A stretch of DNA of 64,000 bases from Pristionchus mayeri (lineage: Eukaryota > Nematoda > Chromadorea > Rhabditida > Neodiplogasteridae): positions 6,262,001 to 6,326,000 of the forward strand of contig BTRK01000003.1 in the NCBI GenBank assembly GCA_036245805.1. Reading direction: 5' to 3'. The position numbers and the translations under genes were made by a program. The first letter of the stretch is position 1. Each line of letters begins with the position of its first letter. Positions 22,870 through 31,898 of the stretch are shown here, in pieces. The notes beneath the pieces are model-generated. The model did not search any database. It saw nothing but the letters and a program-made list of their open reading frames with translations, and had not been told where the DNA came from.

Positions 22870-23924
22870 CAGGGTGGCTGGTAAATATTGCGCCACTTTT
22901 CTTGTTTCTCAATCTCCATTCTCTGTAGGCACCATTGCATCAAATTTGGTAACTATGTTGGTAAGGGACAAAAGTTATTAGCCTATAAATATTATCTGGA
23001 TTGTTCAAAGTATTTCAAGAGTTATCACTTCTGAAATATTTTGTTTTGGAATTGGGACTTTTCTGGGCACATAAACGTATCTGATAGTTTATGCCGCCTT
23101 ACAGCAAGGAATTAGATACAGGACTCATCCATTTATTCCTAATAAGAACAACCATTTACACGTATAAATATGTGATTATATTATGTGCCTCGGAACTTTC
23201 TCAGAAATGCTTTAAAATTATTTCATTATGAACGGCGCTCTATAAAAAATAATAATATTTCGAAGCCGCATTCTTCGAACACATTAGCTATTGGAATTGT
23301 TCTATTTTATGCATGATACTCCATCATTCTTTATTGTGAAAATGCATTCCATTTGCTTGGGCATATTGATTCGGAACCAGAATAAGTTGCGAAATGCTGC
23401 GAAGTGCCGCTTTTAGGGATATGTTGAGGTGCCTACTTCTACCATTAATTCAACGTTTACATTCAATTTGATGCAACAATATTTCATAACTCGACTCTGT
23501 TAATAGCTATGCAACATTATACGGCGGTATCAACATTCAGAATAAGAAATTCCGAAAAGAGAGTTTTTTGCATATGCGTGACTGAAAGTCATCAAATTTA
23601 TCTCTCTCTGTTTTCAGAGACCCTATATCGCATTTGACAAGATTATCACTTATTGGAAGGGTTACTCTTCATATTCACCTCGGTTGCAATTTCGATGGAC
23701 ATTGAGATCATTTTATATATCGAAAAATGTGAACGGCGCATTGAGTAAAAATGTAGACTACTTTTTGCCTCCATGCTAAGAGGCCAGTCGATACCATGAA
23801 GCCTGCGTCTAGTAATTGTTTTGCACGGTACTGATATATATTTAAACGCAATATGATAATTATCCTTTTATTTGTTTGCGAGACATTATTCAAAAGGTGG
23901 ACGCAATATTTATCAGCCACCCTG
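22870..23924. mobile_element. 1,055-bp non-autonomous TIR element, copy 1
   Basis: Termini CAGGGTGGCTGGTAAATATT and, in reverse, CAGGGTGGCTGATAAATATT, with TA on both sides (22868-22869 and 23925-23926). The 1,055-bp length is identical to that of the copy at 52299-53353, and only about six or seven substitutions separate them. The longest frame (minus strand, reading into the left-hand TIR) is far too short for a transposase. Mobilisation by a Tc1/mariner-class enzyme encoded elsewhere is inferred from the TA duplication and terminus style. Confidence 0.93.
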
Positions 23925-23926
23925 TA

Positions 23927-24220
23927 AAAGGTAAAAGGTAAAGGTAAAGGTGTTAGGCATTTTTACACGCAAGGGCGGTCTCTGCCACCCCATCGTCTAT
24001 TAGCAACTAGGTCCTATCCTGGAAACCAGTGGCCTGTTGCGAGACTTCAAACCGCCCGTGTTTTGTGCACGTGGTTGGAGATTTCCTTATAGTGATTTTT
24101 TGAATCACTACCAACATTTCTTAACCCCCTTGGTCTGGGTGGATCTGTGGACGCGGGCGGGAGTCGAACTCATGACCCTTCGATCGCAAGTCTGGCACAC
24201 AACCACTGCGCCGCCGCGCC
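23927..24220 (-). mobile_element. tRNA-derived SINE, copy 1
   Basis: Read on the minus strand, the head (24220 to 24150) folds with a complete acceptor stem (GGCGCGG with CCGCGTC) and a D stem (GCGC with GTGC). It has an A-box-like GGCGCAGTGGTT and a B-box GAGTTCGACTCC, the RNA polymerase III internal promoter. The anticodon and T stems are imperfect, so it is not a functional tRNA. A tRNA-unrelated body of about 200 bp follows, ending in a simple-repeat tail of TTTACC units, the type of 3' end used by RTE-mobilised SINEs. The tail abuts the end of the 1,055-bp element. Confidence 0.8.
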
Positions 24221-25350
24221 ACGTATATGCGTTTTTTTCCAAAAATGAGAGGCAATTTTGCAGCTAGACCTTCGCTTTTGCGCTCAAAAGTTCTCCTATG
24301 CTCAAAATCCCAAAAAGATCTCGTCGATAATAATCTCATGCAGTAAAAAATTGAAAAAAAAACTGAAAAAATTGAAACGAAGTCATACCGGATGAAGAAC
24401 CATGTTTGAAAATAGTGCCGTGGTGTCAAGTGGAGGGACAGGGCGACCAGTGATGCCACTGAAAAATCATGCTTCAATCAACTTGGTGATAGGATGTTCC
24501 TATATCGAATCATAAGCGGGAAGCAACTGCTGGTGTCAGTAATAAGCTGCAATGCTGTATAATAAGAGCGATAAACATATCAGAGGGTATCTGAGAGAAT
24601 TTAGGTAGGCCGTACATCTATTCCGAGGAACTGGCAAGGTTCTGATAAGTCCTCTCACCACTATCTTTATCTCTCATCTGATCAATGTGATCTGTCTGAC
24701 ACTGCTTTCTCCAGCGATGTGCTAACCAACAACTGAGCACATACAGTAACCTATTTATTACCGTATTCATCTTGAAACGAAGAAATTCACTATGCCTATA
24801 TTAATTACACGCCCGGATGGAGTGGGGGAGTGACAACGGTGATATGAATACCCTACACTCGGTTACCGTATCCTCCTTCCTTCAAGCTACAGTGCCCTCC
24901 TCCTACCGTACCACACGTACCACATGTCAATACAAGCGCGCGGATCCTCTGCCGGTGAGCAGCATTCGGATCTCGTCGATAATGATCTCCTCCTCAGCTG
25001 GTTCTACACACGTTAACCTTCTTGTGACTGGATAGCATAGCGAAGGCCTAGCAAGAAATGACACTCTAAATAATAATTTTGCACATAAAATTAGCAATTA
25101 GTCGTTGCGGCGTTCTTCAAGAAATGACTTCATTCTACGTGCTCCATCGCCGGTCTGATCGACGAGAGAGCGTACATAATGAAGAGAGTGATTTTTTACT
25201 CATATTAAGCCATCCCTAACCAATAAAGATGCACAAGTAAGGTAAATAACTCATTTCATCAGTCTTGTTATTTTGCATTTTGCAATTTCCATCAAATCAT
25301 CGATAATCCAATTTCACCTTTCCCTAATCACTCGATCTGCATAGCTCATC
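24221..25350. other. Upstream region of the basic-protein gene, no supported gene
   Basis: No splice-supported frame. The part 24855-24910 carries GTTACCGTATCC and CCTACCGTACC words identical in style to those in the introns of the following gene, so an unrecognised upstream exon is possible. The frame at 24817-25035 (+) is T/S-rich and not convincing. Confidence 0.4.
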
Positions 25351-25352
25351 GG

Positions 25353-25360
25353 CTATAAAA
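25353..25360 (+). promoter_or_regulatory. TATA box of the basic-protein gene
   Basis: CTATAAAA lies 73 bp upstream of the start codon at 25433, followed by a C/T-rich initiator-like stretch. Confidence 0.65.
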
Positions 25361-25432
25361 GCCCGTCTCCCTCCCTCTCCCCTCACTCTTTCCCCCGTCC
25401 CCTTCCCCTCGCGGTCTCTCCCTCTCACTTCA

Positions 25433-26548
25433 ATGGCATCCACCAAGTCCACCCGAGGTACGTCCCCCCTCCCCCTCCTCCCCCCTCTGCCTCCCCCCCT
25501 CACCTCCCCCCTTTCAGTTCGCGCTTCTCGTCCTTCTGCCAGGAGGGCCGTCTCAACCAAGTCCGTCCGGGGTACGGTACCTACCCCCCTTCCAACCCTC
25601 ACCCCCCCCCCCTTTCAGTCTCTCGTGCTGCATTCAAGCGGACAGCCTCGACCAAGTCGACGCCTAGTACGGTAGCCCACTCCTCCCCTCTAGCTTTCCG
25701 GGTTACAGTACCTGCAGTATCTACCCAGTTACCGTACCCCTCCGCCTCTTCCCTCTCCCACATCCAATATCTTCCTTCCAGGCCGGCCATCGACGAAGCC
25801 TTCAGCCAGACGGGTCTCCTTCTCGAGAGCTCGCTCGGCTTCAACCAGGTAAGCTCTCCCCCCTCTACCGTATCCCTATTCCCTTCCGTACCCCTACCGT
25901 ACCCTTTGCAGTTCGCGGTCCAACTCCAGAAGCGAGGCCGTCTCGCCAGTCGCGGATTGGGCACGCACTCCCGTCGCCAAGAGGTACACCGCCCCCTCTT
26001 GGGCTACCGTATTCTATGACCTACCTTACCTACCGTATTCCAGCGCTGCGACTCCTCTCAAGAGCGCCCTCAAGAGCACTACCCCTTCGACCAAGAGCAA
26101 GGCGACCAAGAGGTATGGTATCCATCCTACCTCATGGCTACAGTATCCCACCGTATCCTTCCCTCTCCTAATTATTCTCTATTGCAGATCGCCGTTCGCG
26201 CCTAGCCTAAAGCTCTTGATGGACGAATTTTCCATCTATGTCGAGGTAAACTCTGATCTCTGCTTTTGATCTACCTCGTATCTCTAACCTACAGTATCCT
26301 CTTCTACCGTACCTTCTTTTCAGCCCCGTCTTCGTTCTCGCTCTCACTCTCATAGCCGCATGCAGGCCAAGCCCGCTAAGAAGAGCACCAGATCGGTCAA
26401 GAAGTCCACCAAACCCGTCAAGAAGTCCACCAAATCCGCCAAGAAAAGAGCCAGAAAGTGGGGAGACCCTTCCCCCGCCCCAACTGACTCCGCCCCCTCC
26501 CAACTGACACCGCCTACTCCCAACTCACTTACTGGAATAAATAAATAA
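25433..26548 (+). CDS. Very basic K/S/T/R-rich protein (protamine- or H1-tail-like), 8 exons
   Basis: Exons 25433-25457, 25518-25571, 25619-25666, 25782-25848, 25912-25983, 26044-26112, 26188-26245 and 26324-26548 join into one open frame of 205 residues ending at TAA, with AATAAATAAATAA overlapping the stop. The start MASTKSTR follows a TATA box. Repeated motifs are STKS, KST and KKST, culminating in AKPAKKSTRSVKKSTKPVKK and a proline-rich tail (SPAPTDSAPSQLTPPTP). A single acidic-hydrophobic island (LLMDEFSIYVE) lies in exon 7. The composition suggests a DNA-compacting or chromatin-linker protein of the nucleus, perhaps in the germ line, but there is no globular histone fold, so the role is inference. 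Every exon boundary has GT-AG, and six of seven introns carry TACSGTA words. Confidence 0.82.
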
Positions 26549-26849
26549 CAAATGACGTGAACAAAAACTCGTGTGTCCGCAGCTGTGACAAGTTGGGAGT
26601 TGAATTGGACAAAGGGATGGATAGGAAGTTACTAAGGTCGTCATGTGAAGTGGGAGATGATAGCGTTCGCTTGATCGAATTGTATAGAACCTTCTTCTTG
26701 AATTCCTCTACTCTCCATTCATCTGTTCCCCTCTGCTCCTCTTCTTCTGCTCATTCATTGAATCCTCTCCAATCCACCGATCGACCATCACATTTGCTCG
26801 CGAAATGGATTTTTTTCCTGAGACTCAGACATCATTATCATTATTATCA

Positions 26850-27272
26850 TTATTTATCCAAGATCAAGGTCTGGGCCTGGTGGAAAATGCTATTCTTCCA
26901 AGCAACGGGATCTCTTCTACACACGCTATCCCAGTTCGGTCCCAGTTGTTGCACGAATTCGTCCCTCCATCTCGTCCGTGGTCTTCCAATTGGACGGACT
27001 CGATCATAGGGAGTCCATTCCATCACTCGTTTAGTCCATCTGTCGTCATCGAGCAATGCTATTCGTGCTGCCCAGTTCCACTTTCTCTGCATCGCTTGCA
27101 CTCTAATATCCGGGATTGGCACTTTCTGCGACAGCCATTCATTGGTTCGACGATCCAGCCTCGTAACTCCACACATTTTCCTCATCATACTTCGTTGTAC
27201 TACTATGAGACGGTTGGTAATCTTTTTGGTCGGACTCCATATTTCACTTCCGTATGTGCTGGCATAACACAC
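26850..27272 (-). pseudogene. RTE polyprotein C-terminal part, frameshifted
   Basis: Continues the polyprotein after a single-base-type frameshift. ARVYRMCV in the upstream frame is followed here by ASTYGSEIW. It contains the conserved C-terminal block MMRKMCGVTRLDRRTNEW and GRPRTRWRDEF, shared with the truncated copy at 1499-1888. It ends LILDK immediately before the microsatellite tail. The lesion may be a genuine mutation or a sequencing indel, and otherwise the element appears intact. Confidence 0.9.
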
Positions 27273-29902
27273 ATTCTGTAGACTCTGGCCTTGAGGCCCA
27301 TTTCTGTCTTTCTGTTGATTAAGAATTCATGAAATCGATTAAATCCTCTCCAAGCACTTCCAATCCGGCGATTTATTTCAAGCATGAGATTTTGATCGAA
27401 TGATACCCTTGTTCCAAGATATATAAAGGAATCGACGTAAGTCAAAGGTTGTCGGTCAGCAAATAATTTGGTTTGTTTTCGATTGCACATAGCGACAATC
27501 TTCTTTTTGTTTAAAATCAGGCCCACCTTCTTGCTTGCGGAACAAAGATCGTCAATCATTGTTTGTACTTCTTTTGGGGAATGTGAGATTAATACTACAT
27601 CATCTGCATAACGAAGGTGACTTAGTCTTCTCCCATCGATATTGATTCCATACTCCTCCCAATTCATCGCACTCAGACAATCCTCGATTACCGCGTTAAA
27701 CAGGTGAGGAGAGAGCGGGTCGCCTTGTCGGACACCTCTGGCTACTTTGATAGGGACTTTGTCTTGTCCCAAACGTACGAATACTTGGCCTTTATCGTAT
27801 GCGTTCCTTATAACATTCACAATTTTAGAATGCACTCCTTGATTCGTTAACGCTTGCCACACTGCTCCAAATTCGATGCTATCAAAGGCTTTTGCGTAAT
27901 CTATGAAGACCAGAATGCATGGAAAATCATACTCCACTGAGCGGCTTATGAGTTCACTGATTGCAAACGAGTGGTCTAGTGTAGAAAAGTTTCTCCTGAA
28001 TCCAGCTTGCTCGCTTGGTTGGTGGGCGTTGAGAGTTCGTTCTATCCTTGTGTCGATCGTGGACGTGAACACTTTGTAGATGAGATTGAGCAAGGCGATT
28101 GGCCGGTAGTTTGTTATGTCCAGCATGTTTCCCTTCTTGAATATGAGTGAAATGAAAGAATTCGAGAGACTGTCCGGAATCTCTTCTTGGGCTATCCACT
28201 GGTTGAACAATTCGGCTAAAGGTTCCAAGAGCACATTTAAGCCACTCTTTAGCATCTCCGCATTAATTCGATCAGGTCCCGGTGATTTTCCGTTTTTCAG
28301 TTTCTTCACTGCATTTTTAACTTCACTTTTCAATATCGGGAGAAAAGAATCAGTTGAACAAGATTTAACTCTCGGCGGTCTTTGATTGCTCACAAATAAT
28401 CCATCGTAAAAGCCTTTCACGACACATTTCATATCATTCTTGGAGTAGGCAATGCTTCCATCGGGCTTTTCCAATTGATTCACTTGAGTGTTTCCTATCT
28501 GCGATGATCGTAGAGCTCTTCGTGTACTATGCCCGTATCGGACTGCTTCGCGCACTACCTCCAAGTGTCGCTTTCGCAGATCTTCTGCTATTGAGAATCG
28601 CAATAATTTACTTGTTTGGCAATATTGGATTCGATTCAGTACGTTGGCTCCGCTATCTCGCAAACGTCGCCTTCTTTCAAATAATTCCTCAGTGTTCTTA
28701 GAGAACCTCGGGTCTCTTTGTCTCGGCATCATTGATTCGTTAGCCAATTCCCCCATCACAATTGATAGTTTCTTATAAGAGGAAAACTCAGCTTTTGATT
28801 TTTTGCTTTGAAACAATAGACGGTCAAATTGCATTGGAGGACGAGGCTGTTTGTAATATCTTCTCGACTTGACTTCAATTTTCATTCGAGCCATAATTAA
28901 TCGATGGTCTGTGGCAAAATTGAATCGGCCAACAACACTGACGTCTTGAATTATTGACTTATCACGAGATAGAAAATAGTCGATTTGGTTTCTCGTTTGC
29001 ATATTCGGAGATAACGATGTCCATTTTCTTGATTCTCGCTTGTCGAATTGGGTGTTGTGCACAAATAATTTGGATTCTGTGCAGAAGTCGAATAAGATCT
29101 GGCCTCTTTCATTGCGATCTCCTGAACCATGTCTTCCTACAAATCTTTCATCGTCCGATAATCGTTTCCCAATCTTGGCGTTGAAGTCGCCGGTGACTAC
29201 TACATGTCCCCTGCCTCCCCCAGGTAGTCGAACACTACGGGAGGAAGAGTCCACGAGAGCACCTAACTCATTCAGAAGGCAATTGTATTCATCGTCAGAG
29301 TGGCTTGTTGTTGGGGCGTATACAGATATGACACGTAGGCCGAAAGAAGGAACATCGATAAACGACAGACGGTCGTTGACGGAGTGGAAGGTGACTTGAG
29401 GAGCGAGATGGCTGGCAACCAGGAAGCCGGTGCCATTGTGGGATCGGACTCCATATGCAACTAGCAGGTGACCAGAATTGGCTAGTGTGATGGAGGTTCG
29501 ACCTGGCCTACGGACTTCCTGGAGCGCAATTACGTCGAAAGAGACTCCACTCACGCAATGTTCCAGTTCTGCCACTCGAGCATCCGACTTGAGAGTTCGT
29601 GCGTTTAGAGATCCGATGCGTAAGGTCGAAGATTGCATCCGATGGACAGGCGAGACCCAGTGCGGTTGTCCAAGCTGACGACTGGGGACTCCCAAACGCG
29701 CACCAGAGAGGAGGCGATCAGAGTACGACCACCCCTCGCGAGCGCACGAATGGAGAATGGAGAATGGAGAATGACTCAGACAATAACAAGCAAATATATG
29801 CAAAATCATGTAGTCTTCGAGGCTTGGTATCACACCCTTTGAAGAGGTTTCGATCCAGCCCTTTGTTTCAGTTGGGTTGGCGTCTCTTCTTTTAATCATC
29901 AT
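27203..29902 (-). CDS. RTE endonuclease/reverse transcriptase polyprotein (main part)
   Basis: 899 codons. Residues from about 90 to 340 are an AP-endonuclease-like (EEP) domain with the expected catalytic set: N100 (SLNAR), E129 (QEV), GDFNAK with D239 and N241, and TDH with D332 and H333. Residues from about 525 to 810 are the reverse transcriptase, with FIDYAKAFD (first catalytic D) and YADDVVLI at 765-772 (the paired aspartates), plus the family-typical NYRPIALLN, GVRQGDPLSP and YLGTRVS. Translation more likely begins at M89 (MQSSTLRIGSLN), since residues 1-88 look like untranslated sequence. The frame runs out at a frameshift near 27260. The continuation is at 26850-27272. Together the enzyme nicks target DNA and copies RNA onto the nick. 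Confidence 0.93.
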   Translation of the reverse strand: MMIKRRDANPTETKGWIETSSKGVIPSLEDYMILHIFACYCLSHSPFSILHSCAREGWSYSDRLLSGARLGVPSRQLGQPHWVSPVHRMQSSTLRIGSLNARTLKSDARVAELEHCVSGVSFDVIALQEVRRPGRTSITLANSGHLLVAYGVRSHNGTGFLVASHLAPQVTFHSVNDRLSFIDVPSFGLRVISVYAPTTSHSDDEYNCLLNELGALVDSSSRSVRLPGGGRGHVVVTGDFNAKIGKRLSDDERFVGRHGSGDRNERGQILFDFCTESKLFVHNTQFDKRESRKWTSLSPNMQTRNQIDYFLSRDKSIIQDVSVVGRFNFATDHRLIMARMKIEVKSRRYYKQPRPPMQFDRLLFQSKKSKAEFSSYKKLSIVMGELANESMMPRQRDPRFSKNTEELFERRRRLRDSGANVLNRIQYCQTSKLLRFSIAEDLRKRHLEVVREAVRYGHSTRRALRSSQIGNTQVNQLEKPDGSIAYSKNDMKCVVKGFYDGLFVSNQRPPRVKSCSTDSFLPILKSEVKNAVKKLKNGKSPGPDRINAEMLKSGLNVLLEPLAELFNQWIAQEEIPDSLSNSFISLIFKKGNMLDITNYRPIALLNLIYKVFTSTIDTRIERTLNAHQPSEQAGFRRNFSTLDHSFAISELISRSVEYDFPCILVFIDYAKAFDSIEFGAVWQALTNQGVHSKIVNVIRNAYDKGQVFVRLGQDKVPIKVARGVRQGDPLSPHLFNAVIEDCLSAMNWEEYGINIDGRRLSHLRYADDVVLISHSPKEVQTMIDDLCSASKKVGLILNKKKIVAMCNRKQTKLFADRQPLTYVDSFIYLGTRVSFDQNLMLEINRRIGSAWRGFNRFHEFLINRKTEMGLKARVYRMCVMPAHTEVKYGVRPKRLPTVS

Positions 29903-30427
29903 TCGAGTCCACTCGATCGATTGAGCGTCAGAAGTGTGCGCAAAATTGAACTCGCTTCGATCAATACTAATACAACTTTATGCAAATAGTTCTTCGGAAA
30001 TCAAGAAAATTATTTGTTTCCTCTGTATTTTAACTTCTTTCAGGAAGATATTTTCTCGTAATTTGCTTACTCAATTAAAAAATCCCTGTAATTTCGAAAA
30101 GGGTTCGCGATGGACGCCTATCGTACAATCAATTCTTCAAACTTCATTCGTTCATTCTCAGTCAATCAATACACTTTCGATACATTAATAAATACAGTAG
30201 GCACACGCTGCTACTTCTACTCGTCATTACAAAATAAACTTCGGATTACTGTAGTCAGTGAAATACAGACGAGAAACAATCAATAAACCGTACCGGAATA
30301 AACAGACTAATTAGAGGAGTGCACTAGAAAACTATTAGATATGGCGTGAAACTACACTGAGTGTGCCTAGAAATGGAAAAGAGGAGGAAATGGAGGTGAT
30401 CTTTGATCTTTGATCCTTGGTCTCTCC
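29903..30427. other. Intergenic between RTE and ETFDH exons
   Basis: AT-rich. It may hold the 5' UTR of the RTE element at its left side and the 3' UTR of the ETFDH locus at its right side. No independent gene seen. Confidence 0.4.
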
Positions 30428-30796
30428 TCACATTCCATTGTACTTCTTCTCCTCCCTGTGGCGACACCCAGTTGATGTTCTACAAAATGCCACCAATCAT
30501 TCTCATGTAGGTTTGCAATAGAGGAGGTCCCTCAGATTCCCTGTTTCATATCGTCATATCGCCCATACATTCTCGATATTTTGAATCCCAACGTTCACAT
30601 TGTCGTAAGTCATCAAACAACTACTGATTTATCAATATGCACCTATCTCTTGCCCTTTCATTATAATCTATCTCTCCCCCCTCACCTGAGTGGGGTCCTT
30701 GATGTCGCAGGTCTCGCAGTGGATGCAATTCTGCGCGTTGATTTGCAGTCGCTGACCCGATCCACTCTCGGAGGGAACGAACTCGTACACGAGTGA

Positions 30797-31898
30797 GGGG
30801 TAGAAAAATTATTTTAATCAATTAGACTATTTTTATATATTACGTTTTCTCGGAAACCATGTACAAAAATTAAAAATGCTTGAAGAAATAAAGGAAGAGA
30901 ATGCTGATTTATCACGTGTATCACGAGTCAGTGGATGAAAAATCACCCCCTCGGGAACATTTTCAAAAAAATTGTACCAGATTCGACTCTTATTATAGTG
31001 TTAAAATATACCAGACGTAAGATTTCGAAAAATATGGGTCATTGGTCTCAGAGCCGGCATTTAGAAATTTTCCGGTTTTGCACCCGGCTATGCTGAATCT
31101 CAGCTGCCAGATAAGCTCGAGAAAAGTCCCTGGGCTCAAAATGTGATTAAAATTATTTCGAAAAACTTTTCTGCTTAGTGCAAAGCGATAAAAATGAGCC
31201 GTGAAACCACTTTTGGCCACAAAATAAAAATATTTTCCCTATCAATGAGAAGATTGATACAGATTTTTTATGCAGATTATGAAAGAAGAAGTGTATGTGC
31301 ATGATATAAAAATATAAAAACCAAATTCGATATGCCTTCAACTTGGCAATTTTTACTCAAACATGGAACTATGAAGAAAAAGTCGAAAACATGAATTTTT
31401 GTGTTTTCAGATTTTTCATCTTGGAACGTTCAAATATTATTGTTGGTGAAAATGATTAGTTGAAAATCGTCTTTTGGAGCATGGTTCTTTGGGAATGTGC
31501 GCGACGTGCCAAGATATTTCAACATTGTGAGATATAAATAGTAGATATAAATATATAAATAGTAGAGAAAGTGAGAGAGAAGCTATTGAGATGGTATGGA
31601 CACATGACGAGAAGGGAACCAGATTATCCATGTCGAAAGGTCCAACTGTACCAACTGCCGGGAAGACGGCCAGTGGGAAGGCCGAAGATGACTTGGAAGA
31701 GATGCATCCGGCAGGATTTTGTAACTAAAGGGTTAACTGAACGGCACACCCTTAATCTTGATTTGTGGCGAGAGCGAACAGCTCACCCCGCCTAGCGTGG
31801 AGAGGAATCGAATATAATGCGACGACTACTTCAAGATGAGGATAATGAAGATGAAAGAACCATGCTCCGGAACACGATTTTCTACCCCTACTTTTGCA
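30797..31898. mobile_element. Composite insert bounded by GGGGTAGAAAA in the ETFDH locus
   Basis: The left edge is GGGGTAGAAAA (30797-30807) and the right edge in reverse is GGGGTAGAAAATCGTG (ending 31898). From about 30915 to 31100 the sequence is a diverged relative of the foldback at 11166-13024, sharing CGAGTCAGTGGA and AATTTTCCGGTT words. An inverted pair at about 31462-31489 and 31857-31885 (GAGCATGGTTC with GAACCATGCTC) brackets a retrotransposon fragment. It separates the Fe-S exon of ETFDH from upstream exons. Confidence 0.6.
31571..31795 (+). pseudogene. Non-LTR retrotransposon C-terminal fragment
   Basis: A 74-codon frame with REKLLRWYGHMTRREPDY and GRRPVGRPKMTWKRC, the conserved tail found after the reverse transcriptase in RTE/BovB-like and related elements (LRWxGHxxRR, then GRPxxxW). 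It ends just before a degenerate GATGAGGATAATGAAGATGA-like tail. It differs from the RTE at 26830-29902, so a second lineage is represented. It is 5'-truncated and inactive. Confidence 0.8.

Larger units (their letters stand above)
26830..29902 (-). mobile_element. RTE-type non-LTR retrotransposon, nearly full length
   Basis: The minus-strand polyprotein is followed at once by an (ATAATG)-like tail at about 26827-26862, with essentially no 3' UTR, as in RTE-clade elements. The same 3' end occurs as a separate truncated insertion at 1499-1888. The 5' limit is not visible beyond about 29902 and no target-site duplication was identified. There is one frameshift near 27260. Confidence 0.92.

Noticed and set aside
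24150..24220. Functional tRNA gene
   Set aside because: Acceptor and D stems pair, but the anticodon and T stems do not, and a SINE body and tail follow.
25324..26503. Minus-strand G/R-rich frames of 92-121 codons
   Set aside because: Antisense shadows of the C-rich basic-protein gene.
27954..29899. Numerous 60-120-codon plus- and minus-strand frames
   Set aside because: Shadow frames of the RTE polyprotein.
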